From NCBI GenBank assembly GCA_036389715.1, contig DASVWH010000004.1, positions 1-6,188 of the forward strand: a DNA stretch of 6,188 nt, written 5' to 3'. The notes under the pieces are model-generated. The model worked only from the letters and a program-made list of their open reading frames with translations. It was not told where the DNA came from and searched no databases. Position numbers and translations under genes: made by a program. The stretch's first letter is position 1; each line of letters opens with the position of its first letter. Positions 1-5,620 of this stretch are shown here, piece after piece. The stretch comes from DASVWH01 sp036389715 (lineage in GTDB: Bacteria > Acidobacteriota > Blastocatellia > Pyrinomonadales > Pyrinomonadaceae).

Positions 1-658
1 CGAGCGCCCGTTTGCCAAAGCGCACGCGCGGAGAGCGGCGGCGCTGTCGCCCTGCCTCGCGCCTTTCGAGCGGCCCGCGCGCCTCCACCAAAATCGAGAA
101 TGAAGGCAGGAGGCGCTTGGTATTGCGGACGGTGACGATGACCGGTGCTGGCTCTCCGGCGAAGATGTGGTCAGGGAAGCGAGCCGAGACAATCAGGTCT
201 CGAAGGCTCGAACGAGCGGCGGCCCACGTCACGAAGAGCGTCGAGGTGAGCAGCGCGAAGATCAGGAAGAGCAGGTTATTCCCGGTGTTCCAGGCGGCGA
301 AGGCGACGACGGCCAGAATGCCCAGGAAGATCGCGCCGCCGCTCGTCAGTTGAAGCGGGAAATCGAGGCGCGTGGCCTCCGCGCGGAAGGAGCGCGCCAG
401 CGGCGGCACGACCAGCACGATGACTATCCCGGCGACGGCCAGCGCGGCGATGGCGGCGATGTTCGCCAGCCCCGTTTCGCCCGCCCGGCGCGCGAGCACC
501 GCAACCAGCGCAGTGCCGATGCCCGAGAGCAACAGCAGCCCGCCGAGGATTACTCCGCGCCATCGCCGCCAGCGCGAAGAGGCGGAAGCGCGCGGGGCGG
601 GCGCGTGATTGCCTGCCGCCCTCTCGTCGCGTTTCCGCACCTGCGCCGCGTTCTTCAT
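1..658 (-). CDS. DUF58 domain-containing membrane protein, N-terminal part (runs off left edge)
   Basis: This frame is open from an ATG at 658 to the window edge, giving 219 residues of an incomplete protein. A basic, Ala/Arg-rich N-terminus (about 1-35) precedes four hydrophobic stretches at roughly 34-56, 65-84, 104-122 and 126-145. The diagnostic part is residues 124-130 (NTGNNLL), followed by a second hydrophobic run and then FAGEP (166-170), a VRNTKRLLPSFS stretch (177-188) and a beta-rich start. This order (membrane hairpin, NxGNNLL, then AGE and N-K-xLPSF) is typical of DUF58 proteins; the von Willebrand A-like core would lie outside the window. DUF58 proteins usually pair with MoxR ATPases, and this gene begins 20 bases after the moxR stop with a GGAAGAG ribosome site (674-668) nine bases before the ATG. 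The first two hydrophobic stretches are extra relative to the usual two-helix anchor. The family assignment is fairly firm; the cellular substrate is unknown. Confidence 0.85.
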   Translation of the reverse strand, partial: MKNAAQVRKRDERAAGNHAPAPRASASSRWRRWRGVILGGLLLLSGIGTALVAVLARRAGETGLANIAAIAALAVAGIVIVLVVPPLARSFRAEATRLDFPLQLTSGGAIFLGILAVVAFAAWNTGNNLLFLIFALLTSTLFVTWAAARSSLRDLIVSARFPDHIFAGEPAPVIVTVRNTKRLLPSFSILVEARGPLERREAGRQRRRSPRVRFGKRAL

Positions 659-678
659 CTGCGCAATCTCTTCCGGCT

Positions 679-1665
<987 letters not shown>

Positions 1666-1703
1666 AAATACGTCTTTGCTCCGTACTGGTTCCCCTTCCG
1701 ATG

Positions 1704-1732
1704 ATTCTACATTGTCAGGGACAGAGCGGAAA
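1704..1732 (-). promoter_or_regulatory. Candidate sigma-70-type promoter of the moxR/DUF58 operon
   Basis: On the minus strand a TAGAAT hexamer (1709-1704, five of six matches to TATAAT) lies 17 bases after TTTCCG (1732-1727, three of six matches to TTGACA). Transcription would begin near 1697, leaving a leader of about 30 bases before the ATG at 1665. The -35 box is weak, so this is a candidate only. If real, it excludes the upstream TTG start at 1737. Confidence 0.35.
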
Positions 1733-1840
1733 AGCAAGGGAGGCAGGCCATCAGGCGCAGCGTGCGCGCAGATGGACGTTAACTTTGAATCACCCGGCCC
1801 TGACCGCCGTTCCCTGCTCCCCGGCCGTGCTTGCCAGTGA

Positions 1841-1856
1841 CGTTGATTGCGTTGAT
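1841..1856. repeat. Tandem 7-base direct repeat CGTTGAT
   Basis: CGTTGAT occurs at 1841-1847 and again at 1850-1856, with a two-base spacer (9-base period). It sits just before TAAAAT (1861-1866), about 120 bases upstream of the pilin start. Closely spaced direct half-sites next to a possible -10 box can be regulator contacts, but a 7-base repeat can also occur by chance. Confidence 0.4.
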
Positions 1857-1903
1857 GTAGTAAAATTCAGGGCGATACAGAGAAGCCTGATTTGTCCGGC
1901 GCG

Positions 1904-1916
1904 CCCGAATTTCGGG
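1904..1916. repeat. Short palindrome CCCGAA-T-TTCGGG
   Basis: Two perfect 6-base complementary arms flank one central base. It lies about 60 bases upstream of the pilin start. With a one-base centre it is a better candidate for a dimeric-protein operator than for an RNA hairpin. No known operator is recognised. Confidence 0.35.
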
Positions 1917-1963
1917 AACCGCGGGCCGCTCAACTCGTTAATATCCCTTGTCGGAAGCCATCT

Positions 1964-1969
1964 GAGGTG
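1964..1969 (+). promoter_or_regulatory. Ribosome binding site of the pilin gene
   Basis: GAGGTG lies five bases before the ATG at 1975. It fixes the start and gives a prepilin leader of 13 residues, which suits the peptidase site. Confidence 0.75.
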
Positions 1970-1974
1970 CAGTT

Positions 1975-2460
1975 ATGAAACGTAAATTTAAAAGACAGGC
2001 AGGCGAGCGCGGATTCTCGCTGATCGAATTGATGATCGTGATTGCGATTATCGGCATCCTGGTCGGCGTCGGGATCCCGGCCTACCAGGCCATCACCCGC
2101 TCGGGCAATGAAACGTCGGCCATCCAGTCGCTCAAATCCCTGGCCGTCAACCAGCGGCTCTTTCTCAAGCAGAAGAACGGCGGCGCTTACGGCACGTTCG
2201 ACGAGCTGGTCAAAGAGGTCAACGCCGACAAGAGATTCAGCGGCGATGCGCCGGTCGTGGCCGGTTACATCTTCACGATGAAAGTGACGGCCAAGGGGCC
2301 GGGCCAGCCGCCCTACTACACCATCAACGCCGACCCGCAGAAGCCGGACGGCCTCGGAGCGACCGGCAGAAATCATTACTACATCGATGCCAACTCCGAT
2401 ACGGTCAAGGTCAACAACCAGCAGCCTGCCGGGCCGGACGACGAACCCGTCAACCCGTAA
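1975..2460 (+). CDS. pilA: Type IV pilin / prepilin-like protein with class III signal
   Basis: This 161-residue protein has a textbook prepilin N-terminus: a short basic leader (KRKFKR) ending in Gly13, then FSLIELMIVIAIIGIL. The prepilin peptidase PilD should cut after Gly13, leaving N-methylated Phe and the conserved Glu5 of the mature protein (residue 18). The hydrophobic helix spans about 14-40 and would anchor the subunit and pack the pilus core. The globular part (about 41-161) has no cysteine, so it lacks the disulfide-bonded D-region of classical pilins. It carries a YYTINADPQKP stretch and a YYIDANSDTVKV strand near the end, a pattern seen in many acidobacterial and deltaproteobacterial minor or major pilins. 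The tail (about 149-161) is Pro/Asp-rich and acidic. No other pilus assembly gene is adjacent; the gene stands alone between the divergent moxR and a terminator. The pilin class is certain; whether it is the major pilin PilA or a pseudopilin cannot be decided here. Confidence 0.9.
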   Translation: MKRKFKRQAGERGFSLIELMIVIAIIGILVGVGIPAYQAITRSGNETSAIQSLKSLAVNQRLFLKQKNGGAYGTFDELVKEVNADKRFSGDAPVVAGYIFTMKVTAKGPGQPPYYTINADPQKPDGLGATGRNHYYIDANSDTVKVNNQQPAGPDDEPVNP

Positions 2461-2482
2461 GACTAAAGACGAGAGGCGCGAT

Positions 2483-2542
2483 GCCGGGAGCGTTCCTGAC
2501 GGCGGCGGAACCCGCTTGCTTGACGCTCCCGGCGCTGCTTTG
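2483..2542 (+). terminator. Intrinsic terminator-like hairpin after the pilin gene
   Basis: GCCGGGAGCGT (2483-2493) pairs perfectly with ACGCTCCCGGC (2523-2533), an 11-bp GC-rich stem starting 23 bases after the pilin stop. The 29-base loop contains a small GCGG/CCGC hairpin. The following bases (GCTGCTTTGTT) are moderately T-rich rather than a clean T tract. It most likely ends pilin transcription. Its right arm also contains the -35 box of the tRNA promoter. Confidence 0.7.
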
Positions 2543-2549
2543 TTAGCAT
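2520..2549 (+). promoter_or_regulatory. Promoter of tRNA-Val
   Basis: TTGACG (2520-2525, five of six to TTGACA) and TAGCAT (2544-2549, four of six to TATAAT) are 18 bases apart. A TG at 2541-2542, one base before the -10 box, forms an extended -10 element. Transcription would start near 2556, about 12 bases before the mature tRNA, a normal tRNA leader length. Confidence 0.6.
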
Positions 2550-2567
2550 TCCGCGTCTTCGAGTAAT

Positions 2568-2640
2568 GCCCGCTTAGCTCAGTTGGTAGAGCACACCCTT
2601 CACACGGGTGGGGTCAGAAGTTCGAGTCTTCTAGCGGGCA
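2568..2640 (+). tRNA. tRNA-Val, anticodon CAC
   Basis: The 73-base sequence folds into a complete cloverleaf. The acceptor stem GCCCGCT/AGCGGGC pairs perfectly, the D-arm is GCTC/GAGC, the anticodon stem is CACCC/GGGTG with a seven-base loop TTCACAC, and the T-arm is AGAAG/CTTCT around the invariant TTCGAGT. The anticodon CAC (2601-2603) follows the invariant U33 and reads the valine codon GUG. The discriminator base is A, normal for valine. The 3' CCA is not encoded and must be added enzymatically. The gene has its own promoter and is not flanked by an integrase or by a duplicated 3' end within the window. Confidence 0.96.
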
Positions 2641-2689
2641 TCAAACCTCCCTTATCTTCACGCCGCAGGAGCCGTCGCCGCTGCCGGAA

Positions 2690-2701
2690 CAAGGGCCCTT
2701 G
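2690..2701. repeat. Perfect 12-base palindrome
   Basis: CAAGGGCCCTTG is perfectly self-complementary and lies 50 bases after the tRNA. As RNA it would need some central bases as loop, and no T tract follows, so it is a poor terminator. An operator or chance palindrome is equally possible. Confidence 0.35.
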
Positions 2702-2723
2702 AGCCTGCCCGCCGGAGAGTCCA

Positions 2724-2776
2724 GAGCCGGGCCAACGCGTTCTTTATTCAGTCTTCATTTCGACACAGCCCGGCTC
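2724..2776. repeat. 9-base inverted repeat with a 35-base AT-rich spacer
   Basis: GAGCCGGGC (2724-2732) is the exact reverse complement of GCCCGGCTC (2768-2776). The spacer is notably AT-rich and pyrimidine-rich for this genome. The structure lies in the non-coding gap between the tRNA and the TATAAT box at 2828, so it may be part of tRNA read-through termination or of upstream promoter control. Its role is not determinable from sequence alone. Confidence 0.4.
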
Positions 2777-2827
2777 GAAAGCCCTGCCCGCGCAGAAAGT
2801 TTCTGCTCGAAGCTCTGGGAAAATGGC

Positions 2828-2844
2828 TATAATCAGGGACGGAG
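2828..2844 (+). promoter_or_regulatory. TATAAT box and ribosome site for the zinc-motif/rlmB operon
   Basis: A perfect TATAAT is at 2828-2833 in an otherwise GC-rich region, without a clear -35 hexamer 16-18 bases before it. Transcription would start near 2840. GGAG at 2841-2844 lies ten bases before the TTG at 2855, so the leader would be very short. This arrangement decides the start codon of the gene that follows. Confidence 0.5.
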
Positions 2845-2854
2845 AAAAAACCTC

Positions 2855-3904
2855 TTGCCGCTGGATAATGAAGAGCCGCCGTATCTAGCTGACCCGGACC
2901 CGCCGGACGGCCCGCCGGAGCAGCGCGCCTTTGCGCCCGACCAGTTGGTGAAGTGCGCGGCCTGCCTGCGCGTCAATCCGCCGACGCGCGCCGCTTGCCT
3001 GTACTGCGCCGCCCCGCTGCCTCTCGACGAACAGAACGCCGCCCTACAAAAGCCCTTGCTGCGGCGGCTGGAAAAGTGGGAGCAAGGCTATAACGTAGTG
3101 CTGGCGGCGGGCTGCGCGGCGCTGCAAGACGCGGCCGTCGTACTCCAAACGGCGGAGCTTTTGCGGCTCAAGCCGGAGGATTTGCGGCGCATTGTAGAGA
3201 CGGGCGTGACGCTGCCCGCCGCGTGCGCCGCGAGCCCCGAAGAAGCATCGCTCATCCGGGACAGGCTGGCGGCGCTCGGCGTCGAGGCGCTGGTGATCGC
3301 CGACGGCGAGCTGGGGCTGACGGTCTCTCCGCCGAAGCGTGCGCGCGGGCTTGAGCTAACGGAAGAGGCGCTCGTGCTGCACCCTGTCGGCGGCGGCACG
3401 GGCTGCGCGCTCGGCTGGGGCGAGGTCAGCCTGCTGGTCGCGGGCCGTCGTTTCGTGCGGCAGGTCGAAGTCCAGGAACGCAAGGGGCGCAGGCCCGAGA
3501 CAGAGCTTGTTGATGCCAGGGAGTTGAGCACGGACGAGGGCCTGCTCGACATCTATCCGGCGCACGCAGACGGGTGCTGGCGAATCGCCGCAGGGAGTTT
3601 CGACTATTCCGGCCTCGGCCCGGAGAAGAGCCTGGTCACTGCCCTGAACTTCTCGAAGCTCGCGGAGGTGCTGCGCGGGCGCGCCAGCCGTGCGTCGTTC
3701 GACGATTCCTATCACCGCGTGCGAAATGCGCTGGCCGTCGCCTGGCCGCTCGAACAGCAGACGGAGTCGCGCGGCTGGCATCGCGGAGGACCGGGCAGAG
3801 TCACGACCGAGGCCGTCATTCGCAGCGATAATGAGCAGCAGTTTACGCGCTATTCCCGCCTGCGTCGTCAACTCAGGCTGCGCCACCCGGAATTGAAGTC
3901 ATGA
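2855..3904 (+). CDS. Uncharacterised protein with N-terminal four-cysteine zinc motif
   Basis: I do not recognise a named family. The protein has 349 residues from the TTG at 2855, which has a GGAG ten bases upstream and a TATAAT box at a suitable distance; the frame is open back to a TTG at 2699, but those 52 extra codons cross the promoter and look non-coding. After an acidic, Pro-rich start come Cys34, Cys37, Cys48 and Cys51 (CAAC-x10-CLYC), a compact zinc-ribbon or RanBP2-like knuckle. Residues about 66-155 form a helical/mixed region ending in GVEALVIAD; residues 165-240 look like a beta-rich PH-like fold containing LLVAGR and LLDIYP. The C-terminus is rich in aromatic and basic residues (WRIAAGSFDYSGLG at 242-255, FTRYSRLRRQLRLRHPE at 330-346). 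There is no signal peptide or membrane segment, so it is probably cytoplasmic. Its stop overlaps the rlmB start (ATGA), implying translational coupling. A link to ribosome or RNA metabolism is inference from that neighbour only. Confidence 0.85.
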   Translation: MPLDNEEPPYLADPDPPDGPPEQRAFAPDQLVKCAACLRVNPPTRAACLYCAAPLPLDEQNAALQKPLLRRLEKWEQGYNVVLAAGCAALQDAAVVLQTAELLRLKPEDLRRIVETGVTLPAACAASPEEASLIRDRLAALGVEALVIADGELGLTVSPPKRARGLELTEEALVLHPVGGGTGCALGWGEVSLLVAGRRFVRQVEVQERKGRRPETELVDARELSTDEGLLDIYPAHADGCWRIAAGSFDYSGLGPEKSLVTALNFSKLAEVLRGRASRASFDDSYHRVRNALAVAWPLEQQTESRGWHRGGPGRVTTEAVIRSDNEQQFTRYSRLRRQLRLRHPELKS

Positions 3905-4824
3905 AACGACCCGAGGGACAGAGGCGATTTCGCAGGGAGGCTCCCGCGCCGCAGGAGCGCGCGGGCAGAGCTGACGCACCGCGCGGCGCGAATCCTCTGC
4001 CCTCTTCAACTCCTGCACCCGCGGCGGGCGGGCAGCTCTACGGGGTTGCGCCCGTGCTCGAAGCCCTGCGCGCGGGCAATCGCGCCATTGATCGCATCAC
4101 GATTGCTCAGGGCGCGCGGCACGAACGCCTGCGTGAGTTGATCGAGCTGGCGCGGCGTGCTCATGTGCCCGTGCATTACGCTCCGCGCCCTGACCTGCTG
4201 CGAATGGTCGGGGCAGGGGCTAATCATCAGGGCATCGTCGCGGCCGTCGCGGCCGCGCGCTACGCGGATGCGGACGAGCTGCTCGACGCCCTGGCCTCGC
4301 GTGCGGGAACGCTTGATCCGGCGCTGGCCGTAGTGCTCGACGGCGTCGAAGACCCGCGTAATCTCGGCGCGATTCTGCGGACGGCGGAGTGCGCTGGAGC
4401 GCACGGCGTCTTCGTCCCGGAGCGCCGCGCCGTCGGTTTGACGGAGACGGTGGCCAAGGCTGCGGCCGGTGCGCTGGAGCGCGTCGCCGTGGCCCGCGCT
4501 ACCAACCTCTCGCGTTTGATAGAGCAGTTGAAAGAACGTAACATCTGGACCGTCGGGACCAGCGCCGACGCCGCCGCAGTCTACACCGAGTGGGATTGGA
4601 CGCAGCCGACCGCGCTCTTTCTCGGCGGCGAAGGGACAGGGCTGCACAGGCTGGTCCGCGAGCGTTGCGACCAGCTCGTCTCCATCCCGCTGCGCGGGCA
4701 GATAGAGTCCTTGAATGTTTCGGTCGCCGCCGGAATCATTCTTTATGAAGCCTTGCGCCAGCGGACGGCGCTTGAGGCCAGCAGAGCGAGCAAGGGGCAG
4801 GATGAAACCTCGCGGTTGGATTGA
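3901..4824 (+). CDS. rlmB: 23S rRNA 2'-O-ribose methyltransferase, TrmH/SpoU family (RlmB-like)
   Basis: This 307-residue SPOUT-class enzyme uses S-adenosylmethionine to methylate a ribose 2'-OH; RlmB acts on G2251 (E. coli numbering) in the 23S rRNA peptidyl-transferase P loop. The small substrate-binding domain begins at LYGVAPVLEALR (46-57) and includes NHQGIVA (108-114). The catalytic domain shows motif 1 LDGVEDPRNLGAILRTAE (146-163), motif 2 LGGEGTGL (241-248) and motif 3 SIPLRGQIESLNVSVAAGII (261-280), whose knot residues bind the cofactor. Residues 1-44 are an extra basic, Ala/Pro/Arg-rich, probably disordered tail absent from the E. coli enzyme (about 243 residues). The ATG overlaps the preceding stop by four bases, so it is likely translated by coupling; no separate promoter is seen. 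The family is secure; the exact target base (RlmB rather than another TrmH-group member) is inferred from the substrate-domain pattern. Confidence 0.92.
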   Translation: MKRPEGQRRFRREAPAPQERAGRADAPRGANPLPSSTPAPAAGGQLYGVAPVLEALRAGNRAIDRITIAQGARHERLRELIELARRAHVPVHYAPRPDLLRMVGAGANHQGIVAAVAAARYADADELLDALASRAGTLDPALAVVLDGVEDPRNLGAILRTAECAGAHGVFVPERRAVGLTETVAKAAAGALERVAVARATNLSRLIEQLKERNIWTVGTSADAAAVYTEWDWTQPTALFLGGEGTGLHRLVRERCDQLVSIPLRGQIESLNVSVAAGIILYEALRQRTALEASRASKGQDETSRLD

Positions 4825-4826
4825 TA

Positions 4827-4864
4827 GCCTGCGCCGGGGCTGACAGAGCCCAAAGAGGCGCGGC
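4827..4864 (+). terminator. Bipartite hairpin after rlmB, possible terminator or attenuator
   Basis: An inner stem GGGCT (4837-4841)/AGCCC (4847-4851) around a five-base loop is enclosed by GCGCC (4831-4835)/GGCGC (4857-4861), extended by GCC/GGC. It begins a few bases after the rlmB stop. The internal bulge (AAAGA) and the lack of a T run make it a weak intrinsic terminator; it may instead stabilise the mRNA 3' end or reduce read-through into the next gene, 78 bases downstream. Confidence 0.4.
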
Positions 4865-4902
4865 CTGGTCCTGTAGCTTTGGTTGAGAGTGGAGGCCATC
4901 GT

Positions 4903-5478
4903 ATGTACTGCCCTAAATGCGCGGCGCAAAACATAGAGGACGCCAGGTACTGCCGCGGCTGCGGCGCTGACATCAGCCTCGTGCCGCAGGCTCTGACGGG
5001 ACAACTGCCCGAAGCGCGCGCCGTCGGTTACGACGCGGAAGGCAAGCCTTATGATGCTACGGGCCGACGGATACGCAAAGGCCCGCCCCGGCTCGACAAG
5101 GCTATCGGGAATGTCTTCACCGGGATAGCCTTTATCCTCGTCGCGCTCTCGGTCCTGATCTTCGCTCCGGCCGGGAAAATCTGGTGGTTCTGGATGTTGA
5201 TTCCGGCCTTTTCATTGCTCGGCGGGGGCGTGGCCGAGTTCGTGCGTTTGAAGCAGAGCCGGGGCGAAGAGGTCAGGCTGCCGGGAATGCGTCCGCAGGC
5301 GCAGAGGGCGATACCGCCTGCGCCGGGCGTCGGCGCGCTTGCGCAGCGCAGCACTTCCGAGCTGGTCGCGCCTCCGCCGAGCGTCACGGAAGGCACGACC
5401 CGCCACCTGGACCAGAGCCCGGAAGCTCCCACGCGCCACATCGGCGCGCCCGTCGAAAATCGCCGGGAGGACGCCTGA
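4903..5478 (+). CDS. Small zinc-ribbon membrane protein of unknown function
   Basis: The 191-residue protein starts with MYCPKC and has Cys3, Cys6, Cys17 and Cys20 (CPKC-x10-CRGC), the standard zinc-ribbon fingerprint. A polar linker (about 22-65, with the repetitive YDAEGKPYDATGR) leads to two hydrophobic helices at about 70-88 and 93-113, so the protein is probably an inner-membrane protein with the ribbon and the C-terminal tail both in the cytoplasm. The tail (about 118-191) is Pro/Ala-rich, probably disordered, and carries two similar short motifs, TTRHL and PTRHI, around 167-183. The ATG at 4903 has a GGAGG (4891-4895) seven bases upstream; an upstream in-frame TTG at 4879 would add eight residues before the zinc motif and would include the ribosome site, so it is rejected. 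Such N-terminal zinc-ribbon/two-helix proteins are common in Acidobacteriota and related phyla; their role is unknown. Confidence 0.88.
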   Translation: MYCPKCAAQNIEDARYCRGCGADISLVPQALTGQLPEARAVGYDAEGKPYDATGRRIRKGPPRLDKAIGNVFTGIAFILVALSVLIFAPAGKIWWFWMLIPAFSLLGGGVAEFVRLKQSRGEEVRLPGMRPQAQRAIPPAPGVGALAQRSTSELVAPPPSVTEGTTRHLDQSPEAPTRHIGAPVENRREDA

Positions 5479-5488
5479 GCCTTGCCTG

Positions 5489-5512
5489 CTGCGCGCCCCG
5501 GAGGGCACGCAG
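5489..5512 (+). terminator. Hairpin after the zinc-ribbon membrane protein gene
   Basis: CTGCG-C-GCCC (5489-5498) pairs with GGGC-A-CGCAG (5503-5512) around a CGGA tetraloop, giving nine base pairs with one C-A mismatch. It begins ten bases after the stop. Only a weak T-containing stretch follows, so termination is plausible but not certain. Confidence 0.45.
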
Positions 5513-5522
5513 ATGCTGCTCC

Positions 5523-5552
5523 TTGCACGCCTCTATCGCGCGGCTGTATTGT
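5523..5552 (+). promoter_or_regulatory. Weak promoter candidate for cysK
   Basis: TTGCAC (5523-5528) and TATTGT (5547-5552) are 18 bases apart, with three and four of six matches to the -35 and -10 consensus. It lies just after the hairpin and about 70 bases before the cysK start. I see no CysB-like site or riboswitch. Confidence 0.25.
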
Positions 5553-5620
5553 AGAGCCTCCGAATTTCACTTTTGACCCGTAGACCACCTGATTGTGTTC
5601 ACCCGAGAGGAGTTTGTGAG

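Larger units (their letters stand above)
1666..1974. other. Divergent intergenic region between moxR and the pilin gene
   Basis: This gap of 309 bases separates two divergent transcription units. I see no credible gene in it: the frames crossing it lack ribosome sites and their translations are low-complexity. It is more AT-rich around 1840-1870 and 1935-1945 than its surroundings, as expected for promoters. It holds a candidate moxR promoter near the left end, a tandem CGTTGAT pair, a CCCGAA/TTCGGG palindrome, and a good ribosome site at the right end. I could not find a convincing -35/-10 pair for the pilin gene; TAAAAT (1861-1866) and TAATAT (1939-1944) are possible -10 boxes, but neither has a matching -35. 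I found no clear GG-N10-GC sigma-54 site. Confidence 0.6.

Noticed and set aside
1666..1737. Upstream TTG start for moxR
   Set aside because: It has no ribosome site, gives a longer than usual N-terminus, and would lie upstream of the candidate -10 box. The ATG at 1665 fits family length.
1738..1974. Sigma-54 promoter for the pilin gene
   Set aside because: Pilin genes are often sigma-54 dependent, so I looked for GG-N10-GC. The closest, near 1774, lacks the GC element.
2568..2640. tRNA-Val as a phage or island attachment site
   Set aside because: No integrase gene and no second copy of the tRNA 3' end is visible in the window, and the flanking genes are housekeeping.
2699..2854. Upstream TTG start for the zinc-motif gene
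   Set aside because: The added 52 codons cross an inverted repeat and a perfect TATAAT box, and the TTG at 2699 has no ribosome site. The TTG at 2855 has GGAG at ten bases.
4006..5004. 332-codon minus-strand open frame
   Set aside because: It is antisense to rlmB and the start of the zinc-ribbon gene, both supported by motifs and ribosome sites. The frame has no recognisable domain.
5479..5620. Riboswitch or T-box upstream of cysK
   Set aside because: The 142-base leader has only one short hairpin and no SAM-box or T-box core sequence.
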